Positions 1-8,338 of a DNA stretch of 10,215 nucleotides are shown here, piece after piece. The notes under the pieces were generated by a model that saw nothing but the letters and a program-made list of their open reading frames with translations, ran no database searches and was not told the DNA's origin. The DNA is from Saccoglossus kowalevskii (lineage: Eukaryota; Hemichordata; Enteropneusta; Harrimaniidae): positions 60,406 to 70,620 of the forward strand of contig NW_003141829.1 in the NCBI RefSeq assembly GCF_000003605.2. Direction: 5' to 3'. Position 1 is the first letter of the stretch, and each line of letters opens with the position of its first letter. A program made the position numbers and the translations under genes.

Positions 1-2197
1 GTTAACAAAACAAGAATGCTGCACTTTTAAAGCTGCTATGCAGGGGAATACAGGCAGTCATTTACATTCCTAGATCTTCCTACTCCAAAGCTTATACTAA
101 CCAAGCTTGATTCAATATCCATACAAAGTAAGCTGTTTTAATGAAGTGATTGCAAAACAATTTATAGAAAGCTCAGGAAACATTAGATTATTGAAAATTA
201 CAAATTGATTAGCCTTCTGAACAAGAAGCTTGACAACTAATATTTGTCTGCTATTTGAGATGTACAATGTGATCCACAGTTTATAATACTTACAGAAAAT
301 ACATCTGTGGTTTTAAGTCTAATTTATTTCAGAGCACTTCTACCAGGCTCAATTTAAATCTGATTTTTTGGGATACCAGAAATTGGCTAATAATTAGATA
401 AATCAATAGGCATGTTTTTCATTATTAAACATATTATTATGTCTGTAGATTACCCTTTAGCATCTATGAACCAAATTTCAATGAAGATTGTGACGTTAAT
501 GGAAGTATGTATTACTATGGCAACTTGTTGTGATGTATAATCAGAAAAGCACAATATCACCTTCTTTTAAAACTTTTCGTCAAACGTTTAGTAGATGTAA
601 TTACACGTTACAAAGAACAATACCTCAATCAATACTGAATTTTAATAATAACAAATAACTATAATATATATATATTAAATCTCATATCCATTCCACATAA
701 CTATATATGATGACATATTAAAATGTAAAGCTCTTCACCAAATTACTGCTAAATATACAAAACAATAATTCCTATATACTCTTAAAAAATAAACTATTTC
801 CAATATTTCATATGCCTCAAGATAAGAAGCTGTACAGTATTAAATACACAATTATTCTAGAGTCAATATTTAGGTGCCTACTTTTACTTTAATATCATGA
901 TAATTTGGTGTACACTGACATAATGGTTCAGTGTGAGTTGACCTCTATTATGGAGATGTGTTTCTAAAAGAGCAGATAGTAGTTAGTTCAATTTGAACAT
1001 GTTAGTGAAAACTTCACATGATAGACTAGAATAATATAAGCAACGCTAAATGAATTATTTATGAATACGATTGTTACGATCACTTATAACTGCTTTCTTT
1101 TCTTGTAGTTGACAAAAAACCAAGGTGTAACAGTAATACATATATATATCTTAATAAGTCAATAATTACAATAAAATTTAATAAATTCTTAGAAATTTCA
1201 GCGATCAACACCTGATTAATTCACATAGTAACCACCTTATTTCAGACATTCAACTATTCCAGAATGTTGATATCGCAGTAAAGAAAACATGTCAGTGGTA
1301 ATTTCAGTTTATTGTGTACAGTAATTGTATAGAGACATTTAATGCTACAGGCAAGTACACAGTTTCCTGTTCTGTGATAAAGCACCATGTGTTAATACGA
1401 CTTAAAAACAAGAGTCAAGAGATTCTGGTTACTTCTGTCTAATGACCTTGTTGGCAAAAATAATATAAATAACACTACTACTAAATTGCATAGCCACCTT
1501 ATTTCATATCAGTTGCTCATGCTGTTTAAATTTTACTTCACTATAAACTGCCAATTGTGATGTATTAATTCATTCACTGAGACTATATTGGTTTTGGGTC
1601 TCAAAGTCACACCATATGTATTCAGTGTAAATAACAGGATCTATCAAGTTAATTGAGTTAGTAGTTTATTGACATTATTAATCAGTTATTGCTCAATAAC
1701 CTTCAATGATTAAAGTACAGCTAATTCTGTGGTGCATGATAAAAAAAGTCACAGAAAAATAATAGTATAGAGGAAAATGTTTGGAAGTAAATAAAAAAAA
1801 AAGACAAATTGTTATAAGGCAGTTTTTTATTAGCGCCATTTTTGCTGACTTGTCTCATAATTACTAGATGCAATCTCTTATCGTGACTTTTTTTCCTTTT
1901 TCAATCTGCTTTAAACAATTTCTGCCATAACTTTTGTTATTTGTGTTTATATTAGCTGTTTTTAAATAAACAATATACGGTAAATGTGTTTCTTTGCGCA
2001 TAATGTTCCAGGACACAAAATTGATTTATGATGAAATAGCATTTAAGGAAGCGCATTTCAGTGCTCTATCATATACCAACTCAACAACTTTTTTTTCTTT
2101 AAAGCAAAAGCATTGAATTCAATTAATTTCTATTTATAGAAAGTTTTGAACTTTTTATCTAAATAGTGTGATAATAAATTGGCAGTGATATATATCT

Positions 2198-2603
2198 TGT
2201 TCACATCTGTTTTTTATTTCTCCTTGTACCAGTGTAACTTGCAGTGACATAAGAAACAAGCAGCATTTCTGCTGAGATACGCTGTTAGCAATGCACATTT
2301 CACAAGCAATCTGAATAAATCTTAGACAAGTCCACACGAAGTACATACGTGTACAAATAAAGCAATTGGATGAACTGTTTTAAAGTCGAAAATATTACAT
2401 TTTACCAAAAATGACAAGAATATTTATCAAAATTAGAGAATTAAAGATATCATCATGAAATGAACAAATCAAAGAGAAATCCATCCAATATACCATATAC
2501 CAAGTATAAAAGCAATAAGAATTGTACTTTTCACCGGACAATCAGTAATATGATTAGCTCCACTCAACAAAGTTGACAGTCAAGCTAAAAACAGATGTGA
2601 ACA
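2198..2603. repeat. Widely spaced perfect 17-bp inverted repeat pair
   Basis: TGTTCACATCTGTTTTT at 2198-2214 is the exact reverse complement of AAAAACAGATGTGAACA at 2587-2603. The roughly 370 bp between them are AT-rich with no credible gene. No target-site duplication is evident. It could be the remnant ends of a small transposon or a chance or regulatory pair. Confidence 0.5.
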
Positions 2604-3342
2604 CATTACGACTGCTATGCAGCATAAAGTGGCTTTATTATTGTGGAATTTAAGCTCCCTTGAAGGTGGGTAACAGCACCAGTGTAACTATTATGTACCG
2701 GGGTAATAAATAAATCCATTGCTCAGGGAGCATGTGCTGTCTTGGTGGGAAGAAGTGTCCAATTTTGTAGTTTAATGAAGTGTATTTTATTGAATTGTAA
2801 TTTTATTAGTTTTGTAATTTGTCTCTGTAAGTCGTTTTTTTTCTCAATAAACTTGTCTTTGCCTTTCACTCGTTTACCGCGTGGAGTGTCTTTACAAGAG
2901 ATGTGAATACATATGCTGATGTGAAGAAGCTGAAATATGACAGAGTTAATATGGCTTCCCTTCGCATGGGGGCACACCGGAAATCATTGTCAAAAAAGTA
3001 TTGTAAGTGCATTGGTATTCTAAGCTGAATGTGAGCGTGCACAGTCAAATGTATCTATGTTTATCTTACTCCAAAGTAGGTACTCACAATATGTGTTGGA
3101 TTTTCAGGTTCAGGCCATATTGTTAAAATAATTGTTCAAATATACTGCTAAATTCAATCCAAAAAGTTTATATTTATATCATTATGACATTTTACAATGC
3201 TTTGAATTGTCTACTATTATTACTTGTTTAAAAAAGTACACAAAAGACAAAAGTACTTGTTGTGATACAAAACATTACCTATCTGTGAGTCATATTTATG
3301 TCTCTTGTAAATAATGCTGGTGTGAACGCACATCGTTATCTT

Positions 3343-3348
3343 TTTAAT
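3343..3348 (-). promoter_or_regulatory. Candidate polyadenylation signal ATTAAA for the CPED1-like gene
   Basis: On the minus strand ATTAAA lies about 226 nt past the TGA stop. It is the closest canonical or common-variant hexamer I found downstream of the stop. AATAAA occurs further on, at 2807-2802 and 2791-2786, and would give a 3' UTR of about 0.8 kb. The sequence alone cannot choose between them. Confidence 0.3.
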
Positions 3349-3573
3349 TATTAGATGCAACTTACGCCAGCGTAATAAAACATGGTAATAATCTCAAATC
3401 TCAAATATATGGTTCTCATAACACAATATTAACTCGTTATACACCTGGGTCTGATTTCATAATCTTATTTGTTGCTGTGGTTACAATCATTGTTTCATTT
3501 CATTTCCATCAAACAAATTCAAAATATTCATCTAGTAGCACAGCAACAATAATATGTTACCATAGTAACCATC

Positions 3574-3771
3574 TCATGCAGCGCATATTCTATTAATGAG
3601 TATTTCAGAATAAAGAGCATTGATATCCCCATCTACGTGGTAATACACAGGTCTATCATAATCTTCTTCTCCTTCTATGCCCTCTATGTCATACATAGCT
3701 GGTTTCTTAGCAACATAAAACTCTGGTGTCTTGGTGGTTGGCTTCAGCTCATCCACTCCGACCTCCCTCAC
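3574..3771 (-). CDS. cped1: CPED1-like gene, terminal coding exon D2 with stop codon
   Basis: This is the last coding block: 65 codons and a TGA stop at 3576-3574. It begins VREVGVDELKPTTKTPEF just after the acceptor TTGCATTTCCACAG (AG at 3773-3772). An acidic linker follows (DIEGIEGEEDYDRP). It ends with YYHVDGDINALYSEILINRI and then CAA. The pattern YHVxGxINxxxSEILxxRxC is how I recall vertebrate CPED1 ending, and it corresponds to the last block of the PC-esterase fold, where the catalytic His is expected. Other PC-esterases have Asp three residues before that His; here that position is Val and the nearest upstream Asp is six residues before it. No transmembrane segment or retention signal follows, so the product probably ends with the esterase domain. 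Confidence 0.88.
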   Translation of the reverse strand: MREVGVDELKPTTKTPEFYVAKKPAMYDIEGIEGEEDYDRPVYYHVDGDINALYSEILINRICAA

Positions 3772-3873
3772 CTGTGGAAATGCAACAATGATACCATCAA
3801 GTTGTATTTTGTGTGTAAACAACGCCTTTGAATTTATTTCAAGATATGGAGGATATGAATATCTAAATCTCAC
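3772..3873 (-). other. Putative 102-nt mini-intron (phase 0, stop-free) or retained exitron
   Basis: Between the HFHK and VREV codons lie 102 nt that start GTGAGATTTAG and end GCATTTCCACAG. Both splice sites are good by eye. The length is 34 codons with no in-frame stop, so a retained copy would add a 34-residue insert (VRFRYSYPPYLEIN...IIVAFPQ) without breaking the frame. The segment is more AT-rich and more hydrophobic/aromatic than the adjacent coding blocks. The sequence AGGTGAG spans both junctions. I favour removal by splicing, because the flanking blocks join in the order I recall for the family, but constitutive coding use is possible. Confidence 0.6.
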
Positions 3874-4020
3874 CTTATGAAAGTGGCATGCACATTTTCC
3901 TTGTAAGAAGTCTTTGTAACGAGCCATTGTAATATTTAATGTTTCCACCACATCATAGCCAAGATCTACAGCATAGTCATGAAGTCCTGAGTTATGGATT
4001 AATAATTTACGTTGTTCTTG
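3874..4020 (-). CDS. cped1: CPED1-like gene, coding exon D1
   Basis: This block has acceptor TTTTTAATTTCAG (AG at 4022-4021) and enters in phase 0, continuing from exon C. Its 49 codons start QEQRKLLIHNSGLHDYAVDL and continue with GYDVVETLNITMARYKDFLQ and GKCACHFHK. The last part, with two cysteines and two histidines, is a segment I recall as well conserved in CPED1 proteins. The block ends at AAG|GTGAGATT, a good donor (GT at 3873-3872). The frame stays open across the following 102 nt, so this may instead be one continuous 447-nt last exon (4020-3574). The GTG at 3951 is an ordinary Val codon, not a start. The N-x-T triplet in ETLNITM is a possible N-glycosylation site, which suits a lumenal protein. 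Confidence 0.88.
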
Positions 4021-6325
4021 CTGAAATTAAAAAGGACACAATTTGTAAATGGGTTTGATGTTTATTTAATTTTGAACAAAAGGTTGCTGCCTTGACAGCT
4101 CAGACAAGTCATGCATAAGAGGATATTTCGTGACCATAGCATATCATTATGCAAGTCATGTAATCAAAGTATGTCCAATACAATACAATTGGGTTTAAGT
4201 GAAGTGACCCCAAAAACGAGTTCCTCAACTCAAATTAAAACAGGTGTTTATATCAGGTGCACAGCCAGCTATATGTCTTGCTTGTTTTGGAGGATACAAA
4301 AATAACAGTCACACAACACTTGCATATACGTGTTGTTTGTTCAATCAAAATGAAACAGGTGTGATTAAAACCTTGTATTTCACCATGGTCATGTGATCAG
4401 CACTGCAAATATCATAGTGCATGTGACAGTACTTTGACCAAACTCACAGCAACACAGAACAGTATGTAGCAGTGGCTAACATCAGGGAAGAGAAACAGAT
4501 GTTATGTGGTAGCCTTGAGATAGTTTTCACTAAGCAGGCTGACTATGATATATTGAAAGACATTGTCTGTGCTGTCATTTATTGCACCGTAGTGAGGCTA
4601 ATAAAGCATGTAGTGTATTCACTAAGCCCTAACATTTTACAACTATCTACTAACGGTCAATCATCACCAGTAAATAATTTAACTATTTTTATTTGTCTAG
4701 GTCATGAAAATGACACACTTTATCATTGACATGCCAGCAAAATGAGTCAACACTAGAACTGCTGACAACAAGGGGGAGGGTAATGAAGTCAGTGATGGAA
4801 AATACTTGCACAAAATGTCTAACAATAGTCATCAAAACTGTGAAATGGGATGGTTCCATTACTGAGGCAATTATACACGATGACAAATGAGATTTTCTAC
4901 ATCAAGAAACATGATACCAATGCTAGTTATAACTGACTACAAGTAGTTGAAAATTAAATAGTTATACATGTATAGTCAATACAGTCTGTCTATTCCAAAT
5001 CTTGTGTATTGTTTATTAAAATCAAAATAGTCAGTGGGTGCAAGATATTTACATACACCAAACTCCCGCACCTGGTAGGCAATCCTGAGGACTTTGCAAC
5101 ATCCCCAGACACTTTTCTAGAAAATCCAGTGACCATTGTAGATGCAATAAAGTTACATATATACTCACCTGACAGTTAATCAAAACAACGAACCAGGGTT
5201 TCAGATGGGTTCAACTATTATAACTTGTAAGTTTTCATTTATCAAACAATGTTTTATTCATTGTTGATATCGGACACTTTAGACTAGAAAGGGCAACAGT
5301 TTGAGGGATTGTGTGGCATTTCCGTCGCATCGGTAGGATACGTTTTGGCTGGAGTAGCGGACATCATCGACTAAAGTCTACACAAGAAATCGTTGAGTTT
5401 ATTGAATTTCGTCTCAGATCTGAAGAATATTTGAAACTGGTATATGGTTACAGTATGAAGATGAAACTAAAAGTAAGGATTGTAGGAAAAGATTGACTGG
5501 GCAATAAGTTTTCTGGCAATGGGACATCCCATTACACAAGCAATGTAGAACGCAACACTCAATGCTAATATTATTAATATAAGCTTAATCAAGTGCCCAG
5601 GAAAGTGTCTGGGAATGTTGCAAAGTTCCTTGGTTATTGCCTACGTGGTATGGGGGTACAGGTGTATGTAAATATATAACAGTATAGTGGCAATAGCTGT
5701 AACTATCAATTGCTTTTCCTCTGATTTTTATTTTTAATAAAACATTTCCTGTATCATTAGTATCAATTTGTAAAGGTGATCACAGAAATGTGGACATTGA
5801 AAGCATAGTATATACACTATATCAGTGATGTACGTTCGCCATCTATTGAAATCCAGTTTCATCAAGTGAACCTCAGGGATTACTGTACAAGATGACAAAT
5901 TACCGGGTGCCCTCTCACTGATGATTTTATGTGTCACTTCCCATTGTGTAAGTGACTGACTTTAACGATGGCGCCTACTTGACCGTTATTTTCGACATCA
6001 TATTTTATGTGATATACCCTTGGGTGCGGTCATTTTTTTCCATGCAATTATGTCTAAAACAATATTTTGGTGAGATTTGGTCATTTCGATGTGTTTATAT
6101 ATTTAAACAGAAAAATGTTCAAAATCATAGCTATTGTCACTTTAATAAACATTTATGCAGTCTATTTGGTGCTCAAAAAGGTCTCACTGTAAAATAGTTT
6201 TGAAGATTTCTACAAATACTGCTGAATTTATCTGAAACTGACTTGTATTTTTACTGCACAAAAAATAATTATGCATGTTGACAAAACTGAGCTTGGTAAG
6301 AATGATAGAACTTATTTACACTTAC
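4021..6325 (-). other. CPED1-like gene intron between exons C and D1 (2305 nt, phase 0)
   Basis: It is bounded by GTAAGT and TTTCAG on the minus strand. Its main content is the inverted-repeat element at 5045-5675. A CpG-containing stretch lies around 5311-5375 inside that element, and another around 5830-6030 just outside it. Elsewhere (4021-5044 and 5676-6325) I see only AT-rich sequence with scattered chance reading frames and no supported gene. Confidence 0.8.
5045..5675. mobile_element. Non-autonomous DNA-transposon-like element with about 75-bp inverted ends
   Basis: The left arm (5045-5118) and the reverse complement of the right arm (5675-5599) both start ATATTTACATACACC. They share GTAGGCAAT, then ACTTTGCAACAT, then CCCAGACACTTT, separated by short diverged or gapped stretches. 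The roughly 480-bp interior has no recognisable transposase; a 61-codon plus-strand frame at 5311-5496 lies in a CpG-containing part and matches nothing I know. No clear target-site duplication is visible, so the superfamily is undetermined. It is either a MITE or deletion derivative, or two inverted copies of one short repeat. Confidence 0.65.
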
Positions 6326-6413
6326 TAATGATAGACAATGTACTCCTTCTATTGGTTGATGAAAACCAGAACCTAGACCTTTCATTATTTTCTTAATTCC
6401 AGTCAAGCCTTCC
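6326..6413 (-). CDS. cped1: CPED1-like gene, short coding exon C
   Basis: This 88-nt exon has acceptor TTTTCAATTCAG (AG at 6415-6414) and donor TTA|GTAAGT (GT at 6325-6324). Its first G completes the split codon from exon B (AG|G, Arg). The following 29 codons read EGLTGIKKIMKGLGSGFHQP and then IEGVHCLSL, ending in phase 0. The fit of phases at both ends is strong evidence that a reading frame this short is real. The segment lies between the GGVHW block and the GYDVVETLNIT block of the esterase domain. The EGVH tetrapeptide resembles a D-x-x-H motif with Glu in place of Asp, but whether it has a catalytic role cannot be decided here. Three identical 33-bp tandem copies end 61 nt upstream of the exon. 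Confidence 0.88.
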
Positions 6414-6885
6414 CTGAATTGAAAATAAATTTATAATAAGTTAGTGTTCAGGATTATCAATACCAGTAATATCTCAGAATCAATGATATAAGTATGTTTC
6501 ATTTAATCAGAATCAATGATATAAGTATGTTTCATTTAATCAGAATCAATGATATAAGTATGTTTCATTTAATAGATTGCACAGAAAAACAAAAGTACAA
6601 TGTAAAACAAAAGATTAATCAGCATGTATAAATAATTCCACAGTCCCAGGGAAGACTTACATAGTCTTTAATGCTTATTTTCACATGAATAACATCACAG
6701 GTCACAGCTAAAAATGATTGACTATTGAAATTGCATAATAGTTAAGATTCTTGCATTTTTTTAAACAATCTGACCAGGGCATGAATGTCAGACCCTCCTT
6801 AACAGTTACTGTACAACATATTAAGGTGAATACATAAATCCATATCCTAGGCTAACCAGGGTAATAGAACTCAATCAATACTTAC
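6414..6885 (-). other. CPED1-like gene intron between exons B and C (472 nt, phase 2)
   Basis: The donor is GTAAG just after GAAAG and the acceptor is TTTTCAATTCAG. It splits an Arg codon AG|G. The 33-bp triplicate at 6475-6573 lies near its 3' end; 6574-6885 shows nothing notable. Confidence 0.85.
6475..6573. repeat. Perfect 33-bp x 3 tandem repeat
   Basis: Three adjacent, apparently identical 33-bp copies occupy 6475-6507, 6508-6540 and 6541-6573. Each begins CAGAATCAATGATATAAG and ends TATGTTTCATTTAAT. The absence of differences between copies in AT-rich intron sequence indicates a recent duplication. The array ends 61 nt upstream of the exon C acceptor in gene direction. Confidence 0.97.
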
Positions 6886-7208
6886 CTTTCTAATGATTGC
6901 TGAACAACATTAAGGTGGTGAGTTGCTAACCAGTGTACACCACCAACAACCAATACTGTGTTGGTACTATTCTCCAAAGGCAGTGTCTTCTGTAGTAGTT
7001 GATACAAAGCTTTATCAAATACAGGTCTTTGATTGGAGGGTAACCAGAACTGTGGGTAGTAGGCAAAACTCACTAAGGTTTTGTCATCATTCACGTTATT
7101 ATGAACTTTGATGTTATGTGTTTTATCCCACTGCATCAATGTACCATTGACTTCTTCCATTAAATAATACATGATACCACGATTGGTTGAATCTCCAATA
7201 AATAAAAT
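6886..7208 (-). CDS. cped1: CPED1-like gene, coding exon B: PC-esterase nucleophile block
   Basis: This 323-nt exon has acceptor TTTTAATTCCAG (AG at 7210-7209) and donor AAAG|GTAAG (GT at 6885-6884). It enters in phase 0 and leaves two bases (AG) of a split Arg codon. It starts ILFIGDSTNRGIMYYLMEE. GDSTNRG is the first conserved block of the PC-esterase (SGNH-like) fold, with Ser as the expected nucleophile. Further on are YYPQFWLPSNQRP and VLVVGGVHWLATHH; the latter fits the glycine/histidine block that helps form the oxyanion hole in this superfamily. PC-esterases are predicted to act on acylated glycans or glycoproteins in the ER/Golgi lumen; the CPED1 substrate is unknown. The ATG at 7172 is an internal Met (GIMYY), not a start, because the frame continues upstream through GDS to the acceptor. 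The end of a 1.07-kb minisatellite lies only 56 nt upstream of this exon. Confidence 0.93.
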
Positions 7209-7264
7209 CTGGAATTAAAAATGTTTGAATATGAACCTACTTGTTTAATGGAAGTGACTGTAAG

Positions 7265-8338
7265 AGTAAGTATTCATTGACCCTGTTTCAGAGGAGTATT
7301 CATTGTCCCTGTTTCAGAGTAAGATTTCATTGACCCAGTTTCAGATTAAGTATTCATTGACCCTGTTTCAGAGTAAGTATTCATTGACCCTGTTTCAGAT
7401 GAGTATTCATTGACCCTGTTTCAGATTAAGTATTCATTGACCCTGTTTCAGAGGAGTATTCATTGACCCTGTTTCAGATTAAGTATTTATTGACCCTGTT
7501 TCAGATGAGTATTCATTGACCCTGTTTCAGATTAAGTATTTATTGACCCTGTTTCAGATTAAGTATTCATTGACCCTGTTTCAGAGTAAGTATTCATTGG
7601 CCCCATTTCAGATTAAGTATTCATTGGCCCCATTTCAGAGTAAGCTTTCATTAAGTAAGTATTCATTGACCCTGTTTCAGAGTAAGTATTCATTGACCCT
7701 GTTTCAGAGTAAGTATTCATTGACCCTGTTTCAGAGTAAGTATTCATTGACCCTGTTTCAGAGGAGTATTCATTGACCCTGTTTCAGAGGAGTATTCATT
7801 GACCCTGTTTCAGAGTAAGTATTCATTGGCCCCATTTCAGATTAAGTATTCATTGGCCCCATTTCAGATTAAGTATTCATTGGCCCCATTTCAGATTAAG
7901 TATTCATTGGCCCCATTTCAGATTAAGTATTCATTGACCCTGTTTCAGATTAAGTATTCATTGGCCCCATTTCAGAGTAAGCTTTCATTAAGTAAGTATT
8001 CATTGACCCTGTTTCAGAGTAAGCATTCATTGACCCTGTTTCAGAGTAAGTATTCATTGACCCTGTTTCAGAGTAAGTATTCATTGACCCTGTTTCATTG
8101 ACCCTGTTTCAGAGTAAGTATTCATTGACCCTGTTTCAGAGGAGTATTCATTGACCCTGTTTCAGAGGAGTATTCATTGGCCCTGTTTCAGAGTAAGTAT
8201 TCATTGACCCTGTTTCAGAGTAAGTATTCATTGGCCCCATTTCAGAGTAAGCTTTCATTAAGTAAGTATTCATTGACCCTATTTCAGAGGCGTATTCATT
8301 GACCCTGTTTCAGACTAAATATGCATTGACCCTGTTTT
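7265..8338. repeat. Intronic minisatellite, about 38 units of 26/27 bp
   Basis: I parsed the array unit by unit. The commonest plus-strand unit is 27 bp, opening with AGTAAGTATTC and closing with ATTGACCCTGTTTCAG. Variants open with ATTAAG (27 bp), or with AGGAG or ATGAG (26 bp, one base shorter). A second tail variant reads GGCCCCATTTCAG. Three units carry an additional 15-nt partial copy (AGTAAGCTTTCATTA; 7639-7653, 7976-7990, 8246-8260). One unit near 8072-8112 has an internal 15-nt tail duplication. The final unit (from 8314) is degenerate. Copies are otherwise near-identical, so the array is young or actively homogenised and probably varies in length between individuals. Because 27 nt is nine codons, long meaningless frames (SKYSLTLFQ repeats) run through it until a 26-bp unit shifts them. 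Confidence 0.98.

Larger units (their letters stand above)
1..3573. other. 3' flank of the CPED1-like gene: no gene seen
   Basis: This AT-rich stretch includes the 3' UTR at its right end, of uncertain length. Short AT microsatellites occur at about 661-676 and 1140-1148, and an A-run near 1793-1802. The inverted repeat pair at 2198/2603 and an LTR-like segment near 2730-2896 lie within it. The open frames in this interval (for example 2155-2346, 2723-2977, 2866-3048 and 3132-3314) have no recognisable motif and look like chance. An isolated short exon of a neighbouring gene could be missed by eye. Confidence 0.6.

Noticed and set aside
3574-3951. Separate 125-codon gene starting at GTG 3951
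   Set aside because: The same frame continues upstream to an acceptor at 4022-4021 and joins exon C in phase. It is the 3' end of the CPED1-like gene.
4701-4714. Short hairpin GTCATGAAAATGAC
   Set aside because: A five-base stem is common by chance and has no associated feature.
4472-4729. 85-codon plus-strand frame as a real gene or transposon fragment
   Set aside because: No motif I recognise, no splice or promoter support, and it sits antisense inside an intron. It is the length expected by chance.
5311-5496. 61-codon basic plus-strand frame inside the inverted-repeat element as a transposase remnant
   Set aside because: No DDE/DDD-type motif or known DNA-binding pattern. It is too short to support, so it is mentioned only as interior content of the element.
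5829-5975. Inverted repeat around TTCGCCATC and GATGGCGCC
   Set aside because: Homology does not extend beyond about eight bases; flanks do not align.
6882-7172. Separate small gene starting at the ATG at 7172
   Set aside because: The frame continues upstream through the conserved GDSTNRG block to a splice acceptor, and its apparent stop lies in the intron just past the donor at 6885-6884.
7516-8101. Plus-strand open frames of 86 and 100 codons with SKYSLTLFQ repeats as a repetitive protein
   Set aside because: They are the 27-bp minisatellite read in one frame. The 26-bp units break the frame repeatedly, and no start context or flanking unique coding sequence exists.
7265-8338. CRISPR array
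   Set aside because: Units are contiguous with no unique spacers, and the context is an animal intron.
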